From an uncultured Roseateles sp. (GTDB taxonomy: Bacteria; Pseudomonadota; Gammaproteobacteria; Burkholderiales; Burkholderiaceae_C): a DNA stretch of 64,000 nt. The DNA lies in the NCBI RefSeq assembly GCF_945956965.1, contig NZ_CAMFJS010000020.1, forward strand, positions 33,375 through 97,374, given 5' to 3'. Under the pieces are notes generated by a model. It worked only from the letters and a program-made list of their open reading frames with translations. It was not told the DNA's origin and searched no databases. The position numbers and the translations under genes were made by a program. Shown here in pieces: positions 1 to 8,500 of the stretch. Every line of letters starts with the position of its first letter. Position 1 is the first letter of the stretch.

Positions 1-1
1 C

Positions 2-508
2 CCCAAGCTGCAGCAAATCCTGCTCTACCCCGGCGCTTTTGCGGTGGAGCGTGTTCAGGCCGGGCCGGCGGGCTTGCAGATGGCGCCGCAGCGCCAGGCG
101 CTGACGGGCGAGAGCTGGGTCCAGGGTCAGGTCGTGCTGTCCTGGCGGGATGTGCTGGCCGGCGCGGCCGACCCGCAAGACGGGCACAACGTAGTAATTC
201 ACGAGTTCGCTCACCAGCTCGATCAGCTCAAGGGCTTTGCCAACGGCGCGCCGCCGCTGCACAGCACGCCGGCCTACCGGCGCTGGTCCGCCGTGATGCG
301 GGCCGAATTCAATGCACTGCGTCACCGACTGGCGAGCGGCCAGCCGCTGGGTTTGATGGACGCTTACGCGGCCACCGATGCGGCCGAGTTCTTCGCCTGC
401 AGCAGCGAACTCTTCTTCGAACGTGGCCCCGAACTCGCCCAGCAGCACCCGGCGCTGTACAAGCAATTAAGCCGTTACTACCGGGTCGACCCCATAAGCT
501 GGTCTTGA
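2..508 (+). CDS. mtfA: MtfA-type zinc-dependent peptidase, 5'-truncated by window edge
   Basis: This is the C-terminal part of a protein of the MtfA (DgsA/Mlc anti-repressor, M90 peptidase) family. The frame is open from base 2 with no start codon that must be used, so the gene begins outside the window. The visible N-terminal residues (PKLQQILLYPGAF) fit the middle of the family. The zinc-binding motif HEFAHQLD lies about 67 residues into the visible part and matches the HExxH signature. In E. coli MtfA binds the glucose repressor Mlc and has aminopeptidase activity; whether Mlc exists here cannot be seen. The gene ends with TGA three bases before the stop of the convergent CBS-domain gene, so the two 3' ends almost touch. 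Confidence 0.85.
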   Translation, partial: PKLQQILLYPGAFAVERVQAGPAGLQMAPQRQALTGESWVQGQVVLSWRDVLAGAADPQDGHNVVIHEFAHQLDQLKGFANGAPPLHSTPAYRRWSAVMRAEFNALRHRLASGQPLGLMDAYAATDAAEFFACSSELFFERGPELAQQHPALYKQLSRYYRVDPISWS

Positions 509-511
509 GCC

Positions 512-1222
512 TCAGGACCACAGCTCCAGCGGCGGCTCACGCGTCAGCGCCCGCAGGATGTCGCTGCGCGACAAAAAGCCGATCAGCGCGCTTTGCTCAT
601 CCAGCACCGGCATGCCGGGCAGGCGGAAGTCCAGCAGGGCTTGCGCCACTTCCCGCAAGGGCGTGTCGGGGTGGGCGCTGGGCACCGGCGTCCACATCGC
701 CGCCGACACCGGGCGCTTGAACCAGGCGGCCCAGGCCGCGCTGTCCTCCAGGTCCAAAGGCGTGGGCAGCAAATCGCCACGCAATAGCAAGCCCACCAAA
801 TGCCCGGCGGCATTGACCACTGGCGCCTGCCCGACTTTGGCCTCGCTCAGTCGCGCCAGGCCTTCGGCCAGGCTGGCGTCTTGCTGCACCGTGACCAGTT
901 GGCGGCTCATCAGCTCTTCCACCAAGCGCAAAGGCTGGCGCGGCGCATCTGCAGGTACCCGGGCCTGGGCTTTGGCATAAAGCGCCAGGGCATCGCGCGG
1001 CAAGGGCTCCTCCGCCATCATGGGGGCATCGGGCTGGGGCTCGGCGCGCACCACGCCGCTGGGCAGGCCCGGCCAGTCCGGCGTGGAGCCAGCATCGCTG
1101 CCGCGGGCCCGCACCGGCGCCACCGCCCGCGCACGCGCCACCGCTTGCACCGGGCCCAACGAACGCAGGCCTTCGAGGGGGCCGCTGTAGATGCGGCCGT
1201 TGATGCCGTAGACAGTAAACAT
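512..1222 (-). CDS. CBS-domain pair protein
   Basis: A 236-residue cytosolic protein. The N-terminal 100 residues (MFTVYGINGRIYSG, then Ala/Pro/Arg-rich sequence) look poorly conserved. From about residue 103 (LVEELMSRQLVTVQQDASLAEGLARL) a tandem CBS pair runs to the C-terminus; the second repeat ends GFLSRSDILRALT, a typical CBS ending. CBS pairs bind adenine nucleotides and act as energy or ligand sensors. No enzymatic or transporter domain is attached, so the partner is unknown. The ATG at 1222 is used. The gene follows the diguanylate cyclase gene on the same strand, with a gap of about 125 bases. Confidence 0.75.
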   Translation of the reverse strand: MFTVYGINGRIYSGPLEGLRSLGPVQAVARARAVAPVRARGSDAGSTPDWPGLPSGVVRAEPQPDAPMMAEEPLPRDALALYAKAQARVPADAPRQPLRLVEELMSRQLVTVQQDASLAEGLARLSEAKVGQAPVVNAAGHLVGLLLRGDLLPTPLDLEDSAAWAAWFKRPVSAAMWTPVPSAHPDTPLREVAQALLDFRLPGMPVLDEQSALIGFLSRSDILRALTREPPLELWS

Positions 1223-1346
1223 GCGAGTCAGCCCTGTGGGTCGGTTAGCGTGTTGGCGTGATGGCGCGCTGGATCAGCGCAGTGCCGTGCCGCTCAGTTC
1301 AAGCGGCGCGCCGCCGCAGTCTCGCACGGCTGCCGCACCGGCTCAA

Positions 1347-2492
1347 TCAATGCGCAACCTGATTGCGGCCGCCGACTTTGGCGCGATACATGGCGGTATC
1401 GGCCGCGCCCACCACGGTATCGGCCGTATCGGTGGGCGAGATCAGCCCGCCCCAGACCCCGATGCTGATGGTCACGCTGATGGTCTGATGCTCCCAGCTC
1501 GTCTTGCTGCCCGCCACTGCTGCGCGCAGGGCTTCGGCCAGCACCAGGGCGCCCTCCAGGCTGGTGTCGGGCAGGATGAGCAGGAATTCCTCGCCGCCAA
1601 AACGGCCGATCTGATCCTGCTCACGCAGGCGCGACTGCAGGGTTTGGGCGACAGACTGCAAGACCTTGTCGCCGGCCAGATGACCGTAGTTGTCATTGAC
1701 GTGCTTGAAATGGTCGATGTCCATCATCAATACACTCAAGACCTGACCCTGGCGTCGGGCACGGGCCACGGCCATGGACAGTTGATCAGCGATGGCGCGG
1801 CGGTTCTGCAAGCCGGTCAACATGTCTTGCATGGCCAGCTCGAAATTACGCCGCTCGGCCCGATCCATGATCATGTAGATGAAGCCCAGGGAATTGCTCA
1901 AGACGCCCAACAAGGCCGCCACGATCAAGAGCGCCACGGCACGCTCGCTGCCCAGCGCCGCATGGGCGATGGGCACCTCGCCGGCCACCAGCACCAGTCG
2001 CGCCAGCAGAGTCAGCAACACAAAGGCGAAGGCGGCCACCAGCATGAAGCGCCCGCGCCCTTGATGCTGCGGCCGAGGGGCGAGCAAGACCCGCAGAATC
2101 AAAGCAATCTGCAACATGAAGACAAGGCTGACGCAAAACACCCGCAATCGCAGTTGCTCAAACAGCACAAACGCCGATAGCGGCGCCAGCAAGGCCGGCA
2201 ACCACAGCCAGTAGTTGCGCTGCATCACACCGTAAAAGCGCCGCAGCGCCAGCAACATCAAGACCAAGGTGCTGGCATAAGCCGCCGAATTGGCGGTGAC
2301 GGCCCAGCGCGCCGACATCAGATTGCCCGCACCGAACAGCAGTTGCGCGACGGTGAATGCCCCCAAAGACCAGGCCCAGGCCCAACGCGGATCCTCAGGT
2401 GGCTGGCCCCAGGCCATGACGCAAATCCATAGCCCCATCAACAGCGACATGAGGCTGACCACGACAAACAGTGTCGGCACATCCAGGTTCAT
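1347..2492 (-). CDS. Membrane-bound GGDEF diguanylate cyclase
   Basis: A 381-residue protein with about seven hydrophobic segments in residues 5-215, resembling an integral membrane sensor of the 7TM type. A cytoplasmic GGDEF domain follows, starting around residue 225 (DMLTGLQNRRAI). The active-site motif is GGEEF at about residue 297, so catalytic residues are present. An RxxD motif (REQD) lies five residues upstream, which is the usual product-inhibition I-site. It should make cyclic-di-GMP from two GTP in response to a membrane or periplasmic signal that cannot be inferred. The ATG start (MNLDVPTLF) leads straight into the first membrane segment; its ribosome-binding site is weak. Confidence 0.88.
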   Translation of the reverse strand: MNLDVPTLFVVVSLMSLLMGLWICVMAWGQPPEDPRWAWAWSLGAFTVAQLLFGAGNLMSARWAVTANSAAYASTLVLMLLALRRFYGVMQRNYWLWLPALLAPLSAFVLFEQLRLRVFCVSLVFMLQIALILRVLLAPRPQHQGRGRFMLVAAFAFVLLTLLARLVLVAGEVPIAHAALGSERAVALLIVAALLGVLSNSLGFIYMIMDRAERRNFELAMQDMLTGLQNRRAIADQLSMAVARARRQGQVLSVLMMDIDHFKHVNDNYGHLAGDKVLQSVAQTLQSRLREQDQIGRFGGEEFLLILPDTSLEGALVLAEALRAAVAGSKTSWEHQTISVTISIGVWGGLISPTDTADTVVGAADTAMYRAKVGGRNQVAH

Positions 2493-2606
2493 GATTCATT
2501 CTAGGGGCCGGCCCCCAGGGTCGCAGTGATTCGGCCGCCAAGATTGGCGCCTGAATTCAGGCGACAACAACAGCCTGGGTGGCCAAGCGGCCAAAGCCAC
2601 GGCAAG

Positions 2607-3500
2607 TCAGGCCAGCAAGCGCTCGCGCAAGCCCTGCAGCGCAGCCGCATCCAGTCGCCCGCTTTGGGCGGCCAGGTCCAGCTGACGCAGGGCCAGTTGG
2701 CGGTAAAAGGCCGCATGCTCGCCGCCCAAGTCGCTCATGGCCTGCAGGTGCGCGGTGACCACCCCGCCATCACCCCGTGAGATCGGCCCCGACAGCGCGC
2801 CGGCCAAGCCCCGGGCTTCGGCTGCTTGCAGCGTGCCCCGGGCCAGCGGCAACAAAGCCTGCAAGGCCTGCTCCGGCGGCAGGCCGATGCGGGCCCAGAT
2901 TTGCTGCGCCTCGTCCAGCAGCGAGAGCATGAAGCTGGCGGCATAGCCAGCCGCCGCGTGATACGCCACCCGGCTGCCAGGCGGCAAGCGCAGGGGCTGC
3001 ATGGCCAGGCGCTGGGCGAAGCCTTGCAGGCGATCAAGCAGAGGCGGCTCGGCCTCGATCGCCACCACGCTGCCGGCCAGCAAGTGCAAGGCGCGCTCGG
3101 GGTCGGAAAAAATCTGCAAGGGGTGGAAGCCACCGACCTGCGCACCCGCCGCGCTGGCCGCGCGGAGCACGCTGAGTTCGCTGGCGCCGCTGCAATGCAC
3201 GACGGCTTGGTCGGCACGCCAGGGCAGGCTTTGCGCCACCGTGGCCAGGGCGTCATCGGGCACGGTCAGAAACACCAAGTCCGCCTCGGCCACGGCGGCC
3301 TCAGCCGATAGGGCCTGGCAGCCGGGGATGCGCGCGGCCAGAGCCTGCGCGCTGGCCGCTTGGCGCGAGGCCACGGCCACCACGGCTAAGCCAGCGCCAG
3401 CCAGCGCCCGGGCCAAGGTCTGGCCGAGGCGCCCGGCGCCGATGAAGGCGATGCGCGGCGAGGGTGCAACGTCGCTCGCCAACGGTCCTTGCGGATCCAT
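2607..3500 (-). CDS. Rossmann-fold DUF2520 oxidoreductase-like protein
   Basis: About 297 residues. The N-terminus has a dinucleotide-binding loop (IAFIGAGRLGQTLARAL), as in NADP-dependent oxidoreductases and ketopantoate reductase relatives. The C-terminal half (HAAAGYAASFMLSLLDEAQQIW) matches the DUF2520 helical domain. Substrate unknown; the architecture suggests reduction of a small metabolite with NAD(P)H. I chose the ATG at 3500, which overlaps the TGA of the upstream methyltransferase gene by one base (TGATG); a TTG one codon earlier is possible. The overlap implies translational coupling, so the two genes form a transcription unit. Confidence 0.8.
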   Translation of the reverse strand: MDPQGPLASDVAPSPRIAFIGAGRLGQTLARALAGAGLAVVAVASRQAASAQALAARIPGCQALSAEAAVAEADLVFLTVPDDALATVAQSLPWRADQAVVHCSGASELSVLRAASAAGAQVGGFHPLQIFSDPERALHLLAGSVVAIEAEPPLLDRLQGFAQRLAMQPLRLPPGSRVAYHAAAGYAASFMLSLLDEAQQIWARIGLPPEQALQALLPLARGTLQAAEARGLAGALSGPISRGDGGVVTAHLQAMSDLGGEHAAFYRQLALRQLDLAAQSGRLDAAALQGLRERLLA

Positions 3501-4348
3501 CAAGGCTTGACGAATTTGAGCGTCATGCGATCGCTCTCACCGATGGCCTCGTACTTGGCGCGGTCCTTGTCCTTATTGCCATAGGTCGGCGGCAGGGCCC
3601 AAACGCCACCTTCGTGATCGGCCTTGTCCTTGGGGTTGGCGTTCACCTCCGAGCTGCCCGCCAGCTTGAAGCCCACGCTCTCGGCCATGCGCACCACATA
3701 GCTCTGGTGGACATAGCCGCTGCTGGCTTTTTCATCCTGCACCCGGTCGGCGGGCAGGCGGTGCTCCACCACACCGAAGACACCGCCGGGCTTGAGCGCG
3801 TCGAAAGCGCTCTTGAAGGCGGCTTGGGTCGTGGCCTCGCCTTGCGAGACCCAGTTGTGCACATTGCGGAAGGTCAGCACCAAATCGGCCGAAGCCGGTG
3901 CGATATAGCTCAGCTTGCCGGCGGCGGGGCTGAACACACCCACTTGCACGCGGTCGTAAAGCGCCGGGTTGGCGGCCAGCTTTTCCTGCATGCGCGCGGC
4001 GCTGCGCTGGTAATAGGCTTGGGTCGAGGCCGGGTCATCACCGCCCAGCACCAAGCGGCCCTTGTCGCGCAGATAGGGCGCCAGGATTTCGGTGTACCAG
4101 CCGCCGCCGGGCGCCAACTCCACCACCGTCATAGTCGGCTTGATGCCAAAAAAGCTCAGCGTCTCGTAGGGATGACGTGCCGCGTCGCGGGCGGCAAAAG
4201 CCGGCGTACGATGGCCGGCGGCGATGGCGGCCTTCAGGCCTTGATCCTCCACCTGCGCGTGTGCCATGGGCGCCACGACAGGCATGCCGAGCAGCACGGT
4301 CAGGCTGGCCAGCAGGGCGGTTCGACGAGATTTGTGCAGCAATTTCAT
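3500..4348 (-). CDS. Exported class I SAM-dependent methyltransferase-like protein
   Basis: About 282 residues with an N-terminal signal peptide (MKLLHKSRRTALLASLTVLLG...AHA). The mature part has a SAM-binding Rossmann motif (VVELAPGGGWYTEILAPYL, glycine loop) and a later LKPGGVFGVVEH strand typical of class I methyltransferases. This family of predicted periplasmic methyltransferases is common in proteobacteria; substrate unknown, and a SAM enzyme in the periplasm is biochemically puzzling. The frame is open further upstream, but the ATG at 4348 is preceded by GGAGA and begins a proper signal sequence. Its stop overlaps the start of the DUF2520 gene. Confidence 0.8.
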   Translation of the reverse strand: MKLLHKSRRTALLASLTVLLGMPVVAPMAHAQVEDQGLKAAIAAGHRTPAFAARDAARHPYETLSFFGIKPTMTVVELAPGGGWYTEILAPYLRDKGRLVLGGDDPASTQAYYQRSAARMQEKLAANPALYDRVQVGVFSPAAGKLSYIAPASADLVLTFRNVHNWVSQGEATTQAAFKSAFDALKPGGVFGVVEHRLPADRVQDEKASSGYVHQSYVVRMAESVGFKLAGSSEVNANPKDKADHEGGVWALPPTYGNKDKDRAKYEAIGESDRMTLKFVKP

Positions 4349-4557
4349 GGTCAAGATGTCTCCGCGCGATGGAACTGAAGATGAAAGAGCCGCGAGTATG
4401 GCTTGCCTGAGAAGACCCTGCCAAAAGCCATGAGCGAAAATGGCGCCATCCACTGTTCAGCGCGGCAGGCCCTGCAATCAGTCATGCAGTCCGCCGCGCC
4501 AGCAACACCCCATCCACTGGCGCAGCAATGCGCCGCACCGGCTCCGCCCTGATCACC

Positions 4558-4902
4558 ATGTCGAACCCATCCGCCTGCCCCGTCTGCACGCTCGAGAACA
4601 CTTATCGCGACGGCGCGATGAATATCTGCCCCGATTGCGGCCATGAGTGGAGCGATGAAGCCGCGCAAGACGGCGCGACGGAAGACGGCGCCAAGGTGGT
4701 GCGCGATGCCAATGGCCAGGTCTTAGTCGACGGCGATTCCGTCATCCTGATCAAAGACCTCAAGGTCAAGGGCTCGTCCATCGTGCTGAAAAAAGGCAGC
4801 AAGGCCAAGGGCATTCGCCTGGTCGACGGCGACCACGATGTGGACTGCAAGATCGACGGCGTCAGCCTCAGCCTCAAGTCGGAGTTCTTGAAGAAGGCCT
4901 GA
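4558..4902 (+). CDS. yjdM: YjdM/PhnA-family zinc-ribbon protein
   Basis: A 114-residue protein starting [16 protein letters not shown]. An N-terminal zinc ribbon has two CxxC pairs (CPVC and CPDC), followed by the basic PhnA-type domain ([16 protein letters not shown]...[17 protein letters not shown]). The length and motif order match E. coli YjdM (formerly PhnA), a protein named from the phosphonate locus but without an established enzymatic role in C-P bond cleavage. An upstream in-frame ATG at 4528 would add an unrelated stretch, so 4558 is preferred. It converges with the Lrp/AsnC gene across a palindromic repeat. Confidence 0.85.
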   Translation: MSNPSACPVCTLENTYRDGAMNICPDCGHEWSDEAAQDGATEDGAKVVRDANGQVLVDGDSVILIKDLKVKGSSIVLKKGSKAKGIRLVDGDHDVDCKIDGVSLSLKSEFLKKA

Positions 4903-4907
4903 AACAT

Positions 4908-4978
4908 TGGGGTCAGAGTCAATTTATCTGGGCACACCATCGTCGCGCCGCCAGCGAAACAATTCGACTCTGACCCCA
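4908..4978. repeat. 71-bp inverted repeat with TGGGGTCAGAGTC arms
   Basis: TGGGGTCAGAGTC (4908-4920) is repeated inverted as GACTCTGACCCCA (4966-4978); AATT follows each arm on the inside, with one extra base on the right. The 45-base centre contains no gene. It sits exactly between the convergent stops of yjdM (4902) and the Lrp/AsnC gene (4983). From memory, this GGGTCAGAGTC sequence recurs at the edges of intergenic palindromes and RAYT-type transposase genes in many proteobacteria. It may be a non-autonomous REP/MITE copy that also serves as a two-way terminator. Confidence 0.6.
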
Positions 4979-4982
4979 GTTT

Positions 4983-5453
4983 TTAGTCCACGGGCAGTGC
5001 CGTTTCGTACTTCACTTCGCGCAGCACCACATTGCTGCGCACGCTGGCCACGCCGGGCACTTTGAAGACCTGGCTTTGCAGAAACATGTCGTAGGCCTTC
5101 ATGTCCGGCACCACGACCTTGATGACGTAGTCGGCCTCGCCGGTGATGCCGTGGCATTCGATGATTTCGCGGCTGGCCAGCACCAGGCGCTCGAACTGAT
5201 CCACCGCACCCTCGCTGTGGCGCACTAGGCTGACATTGGCCAGCACGCAAATATTCAGGCCCAGCTTCTCGCGGTCCACCAGCGCCACATGGCGGCGGAT
5301 CACGCCCGAGTCTTCCAGCTCCTTGATGCGCCGCCACACCGGCGTGGCGGACAAGCCCACTTTGTCGGCCAGGGCCTGGGTGCTTTGCCGACTGTCGGCC
5401 TGCAAGGCCTCCAGAATCTGCCGGGTCGCTCGATCGAAACGCTCACCATCCAT
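4983..5453 (-). CDS. Lrp/AsnC-family transcriptional regulator
   Basis: About 156 residues. The N-terminal winged helix-turn-helix (RQILEALQADSRQSTQALADKVGLSATPVWRRIKELE in the full frame) is the AsnC-type DNA-binding domain. The C-terminal RAM ligand-binding domain includes the conserved GEADYVIKV turn. Such proteins are octameric feast/famine regulators that bind amino acids. I chose the ATG at 5453 (MDGERFDRATR) because AAAGGTGG lies just upstream; a 15-residue longer form is possible. It is divergent from the indolepyruvate oxidoreductase gene, so local control of aromatic or branched amino-acid catabolism is likely, with autoregulation through the palindrome at 5513-5530. Confidence 0.9.
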   Translation of the reverse strand: MDGERFDRATRQILEALQADSRQSTQALADKVGLSATPVWRRIKELEDSGVIRRHVALVDREKLGLNICVLANVSLVRHSEGAVDQFERLVLASREIIECHGITGEADYVIKVVVPDMKAYDMFLQSQVFKVPGVASVRSNVVLREVKYETALPVD

Positions 5454-5512
5454 ATCGCCACCTTTTGAGATAAATTCTCTCATCAAACCCTTCTCCACGG
5501 ATCAGAAGAGAA

Positions 5513-5530
5513 ACATCAACTGGTTGATGT
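5513..5530. promoter_or_regulatory. Candidate Lrp/AsnC operator palindrome
   Basis: ACATCAAC-TG-GTTGATGT is a perfect 8-base inverted repeat with a 2-base centre. It lies 60 bases upstream of the Lrp/AsnC start and 42 bases upstream of the oxidoreductase start, and overlaps the candidate -35 box of the oxidoreductase. Size and symmetry fit a dimeric winged-helix regulator. Binding by the adjacent Lrp/AsnC protein is inferred. Confidence 0.55.
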
Positions 5531-5553
5531 AAAGAAAAATCTCCGCTTATTCT
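5524..5553 (+). promoter_or_regulatory. Possible sigma-70 promoter of the indolepyruvate oxidoreductase gene
   Basis: TTGATG (5524-5529) and TATTCT (5548-5553) are separated by 18 bases and each match the consensus at four of six positions. The -35 box lies inside the palindromic operator candidate, so bound regulator would affect initiation. Weak as a stand-alone prediction. Confidence 0.4.
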
Positions 5554-5571
5554 AAGAATTCGGAGACCGCC

Positions 5572-8500
5572 ATGACAGGCAGCGCAACCCCTTCTGCAGA
5601 CGCCGTCCCGGGCACGACTACCGCCCCCGGCCACAGCACCAGCCCCACGCCGGCCCTGCGCCCCTACAAGCTCTCCGACAACCTGGCCGCCACCAGCGGC
5701 GCCGTCTTCATGACCGGCACCCAGGCCATCGTGCGCTTGTTGCTGGCGCAAAAAGCCTCGGATGAGCGCGCCGGCCTGAACACCGCCGGCTTTGTGTCGG
5801 GCTACCGCGGCAGCCCGCTGGGCATGGTGGATCAGCAGCTGTGGAAGGCCAAGAAGTTCCTCGATGCAGCCAAGGTGAACTTCCTGCCCGCCATCAACGA
5901 AGACTTGGCCGCCACGGCCTGCCTGGGCGTGCAGCGCGTGGCGCTCGACCCCAAGCGCACGGCCGATGGCGTGTTCGCGATGTGGTACGGCAAGGGCCCC
6001 GGCGTGGACCGCTCGGGCGACGCCTTGAAGCATGGCAATGTCTACGGCACTTCGGCCCAGGGCGGCGTGCTGGTGGTGTGCGGCGATGACCATGGCTGCG
6101 TCTCGTCCAGCACCCCGCACCAAAGTGATCTGGCCCTGCAGGCCTGGCATATGCCCATCGTCCACCCGGGCAATGTGGCGGAGTACTTGGAGTTTGGCCT
6201 GTACGGCTGGGCGCTGAGCCGCTTCTCCTCCACCTGGGTCGGTTTCAAAGCCATCTCGGAAGTGGTGGAGTCGGGCATGACGGTGGATCTGGACGCGATC
6301 CAGACCGACTTCCAGCGCCCCGACCATGTGCCGCCGGTGGATCTGCACATCCGCTCGGTGGACCTGCCCTCGCTGGAGCTGGAAACCCGGCTTGAGCACA
6401 AGATGAACGCCGTCAAGGCCTTCGCCAAGCTCAATGCCAGCATCGACAAACACATCGTCGTCAGCCCGCAGGCCACGCTGGGCATCGTCACCGTTGGCAA
6501 GGCGCATTACGACTTCATGGAAGTGCTGCGCCGCCTGCAACTCAGCACCGAGGCGCTGGCCGCCGCCGGCGTGCGGGTCTACAAGGTGGGCCTGGTGTTC
6601 CCGCTGGAAAGCAGCCGCATGCGCGCATTTGCGCATGGCCTGAGCGAGCTGTTGGTGATCGAGGAAAAAGCGCCGGTGGTGGAGCGCCAGATCAAAGAGC
6701 TGCTCTACCACCTGCCCGATGCCCAGCGCCCCCGCGTGACCGGCAAGAACGACGCCGACGGCGCCCCGGTACTGAGCGCCCTGGGTGAGCTGCGCCCCTC
6801 GCGCATCATGAGCACGGTGGCCCAGTGGCTGGCACGCCTAGGCCCCAGCCTGGACCGACGCGAGCTGGTGCAGGACTTCCTCACGCCCTGCCTGCTAAGC
6901 AATGCCGCCGACGGCGTGCGCCGCCAGCCCTATTTCTGCTCGGGCTGCCCGCACAACACCTCCACCAAGCTGCCCGAGGGCTCGCGCGCCCTGGCCGGCA
7001 TCGGCTGCCACTTCATGGCCAGCTGGATGGAGCGCGGCACCTCCGGCCTGATCCAGATGGGCGCCGAGGGCGTGGACTGGGCGGCGCACAGCCGCTTCAC
7101 CACCGAGAAGCATGTGTTCCAGAACCTCGGTGACGGCACCTACTACCACTCGGGCTATCTGGCGATCCGCCAGGCCATCGCCGCCAAGACCAATATCACC
7201 TACAAGATTCTCTACAACGACGCCGTCGCCATGACCGGCGGCCAGCCAGTGGACGGCAGCACCAGCGTGCCGCAGATCGCGCGCCAGGTGGAGGCCGAAG
7301 GCGTCAAGAAGCTGGTGATCGTGTCTGACGAGATCGAGAAGTACGACGCGCACCGCGGCCTCTTCCCCGCCGGCACCACCTTCCACGACCGCAGCGAGCT
7401 CGACGCCGTGCAGCGCGAGCTGCGCGAGATCCCCGGCGTGACCGTGCTGATCTATGACCAGACCTGCGCCGCCGAGAAGCGCCGCCGCCGCAAAAAGGGC
7501 GAGTTCGCCGATCCACCCAAGCGCATCTTCATCAACCAGGCGGTGTGCGAGGGCTGCGGCGACTGCGGCCAAGCCTCCAACTGCCTCTCCGTCGTGCCGG
7601 TGGAAACCGACTTCGGCCGCAAGCGCAGCATCGAGCAATCCAGCTGCAACAAGGACTTCTCCTGCGTGAACGGCTTTTGCCCCAGCTTTGTCTCGGTGCA
7701 TGGCGCCGAGCTGAAGAAGCGTCAAGGCGCAGGCTTCACTGCGCAAGACCTGGCACGCGAACTGGCCGCGCTGGCCGCGCCGCCCAACTGGCAATGGAGC
7801 GGCCCGTTCGACTTGTTGGTGACCGGCGTGGGCGGCACCGGCGTGGTTACCGTGGGTGCGCTGGTGTCCATGGCCGCGCACTTGGAGGGCAAGCAGGCCT
7901 CGGTGCTGGACTTCATGGGATTCGCACAAAAAGGCGGCTCGGTCCTGAGCTTTGTGCGCCTGGCGCCAACTAAGGAGTTGCTGAACCAGGTGCGCATTGA
8001 CACCCAGCAGGCCGATGTGCTTTTGGCCTGCGACAAGGTGGTGGGCGCCTCGCCCGACGCGCTGGGCACCATCAAGCCCGGCCGCACCATCATCGTGGCC
8101 AATACGCATGAGCTGCCCACGGCCGCCTTTGTGCGCAACCCGGACGCGAATCTGCAAGGCGAATCCCTGCTGGCCAAGATGCTGCATGCGGTGGGCGGCG
8201 ATGCCTCGCTGCTGTCCACCATCGATGCGCAGGCGATTGCCCTGAGCCTGATGGGCGACACCATGCCCAGCAACATCATCATGCTGGGCGCTTGCTACCA
8301 GCGCGGCCTGATCCCCTTGAGCGAAGCGGCGCTGATGCGCGCCATCGAACTCAACGGCGTGGCCGTTGAAGGCAATAAGACCGCATTCGCGCTAGGCCGC
8401 CTGGCGATAGCCGCGCCGCAGGCCCTGGCGCGCCTGGGCGGCCAGCCCGAGCAAAAAGTGCAGCTGCTGCTGGGCCAGGACAAGCTGGACGGTGCGGATG

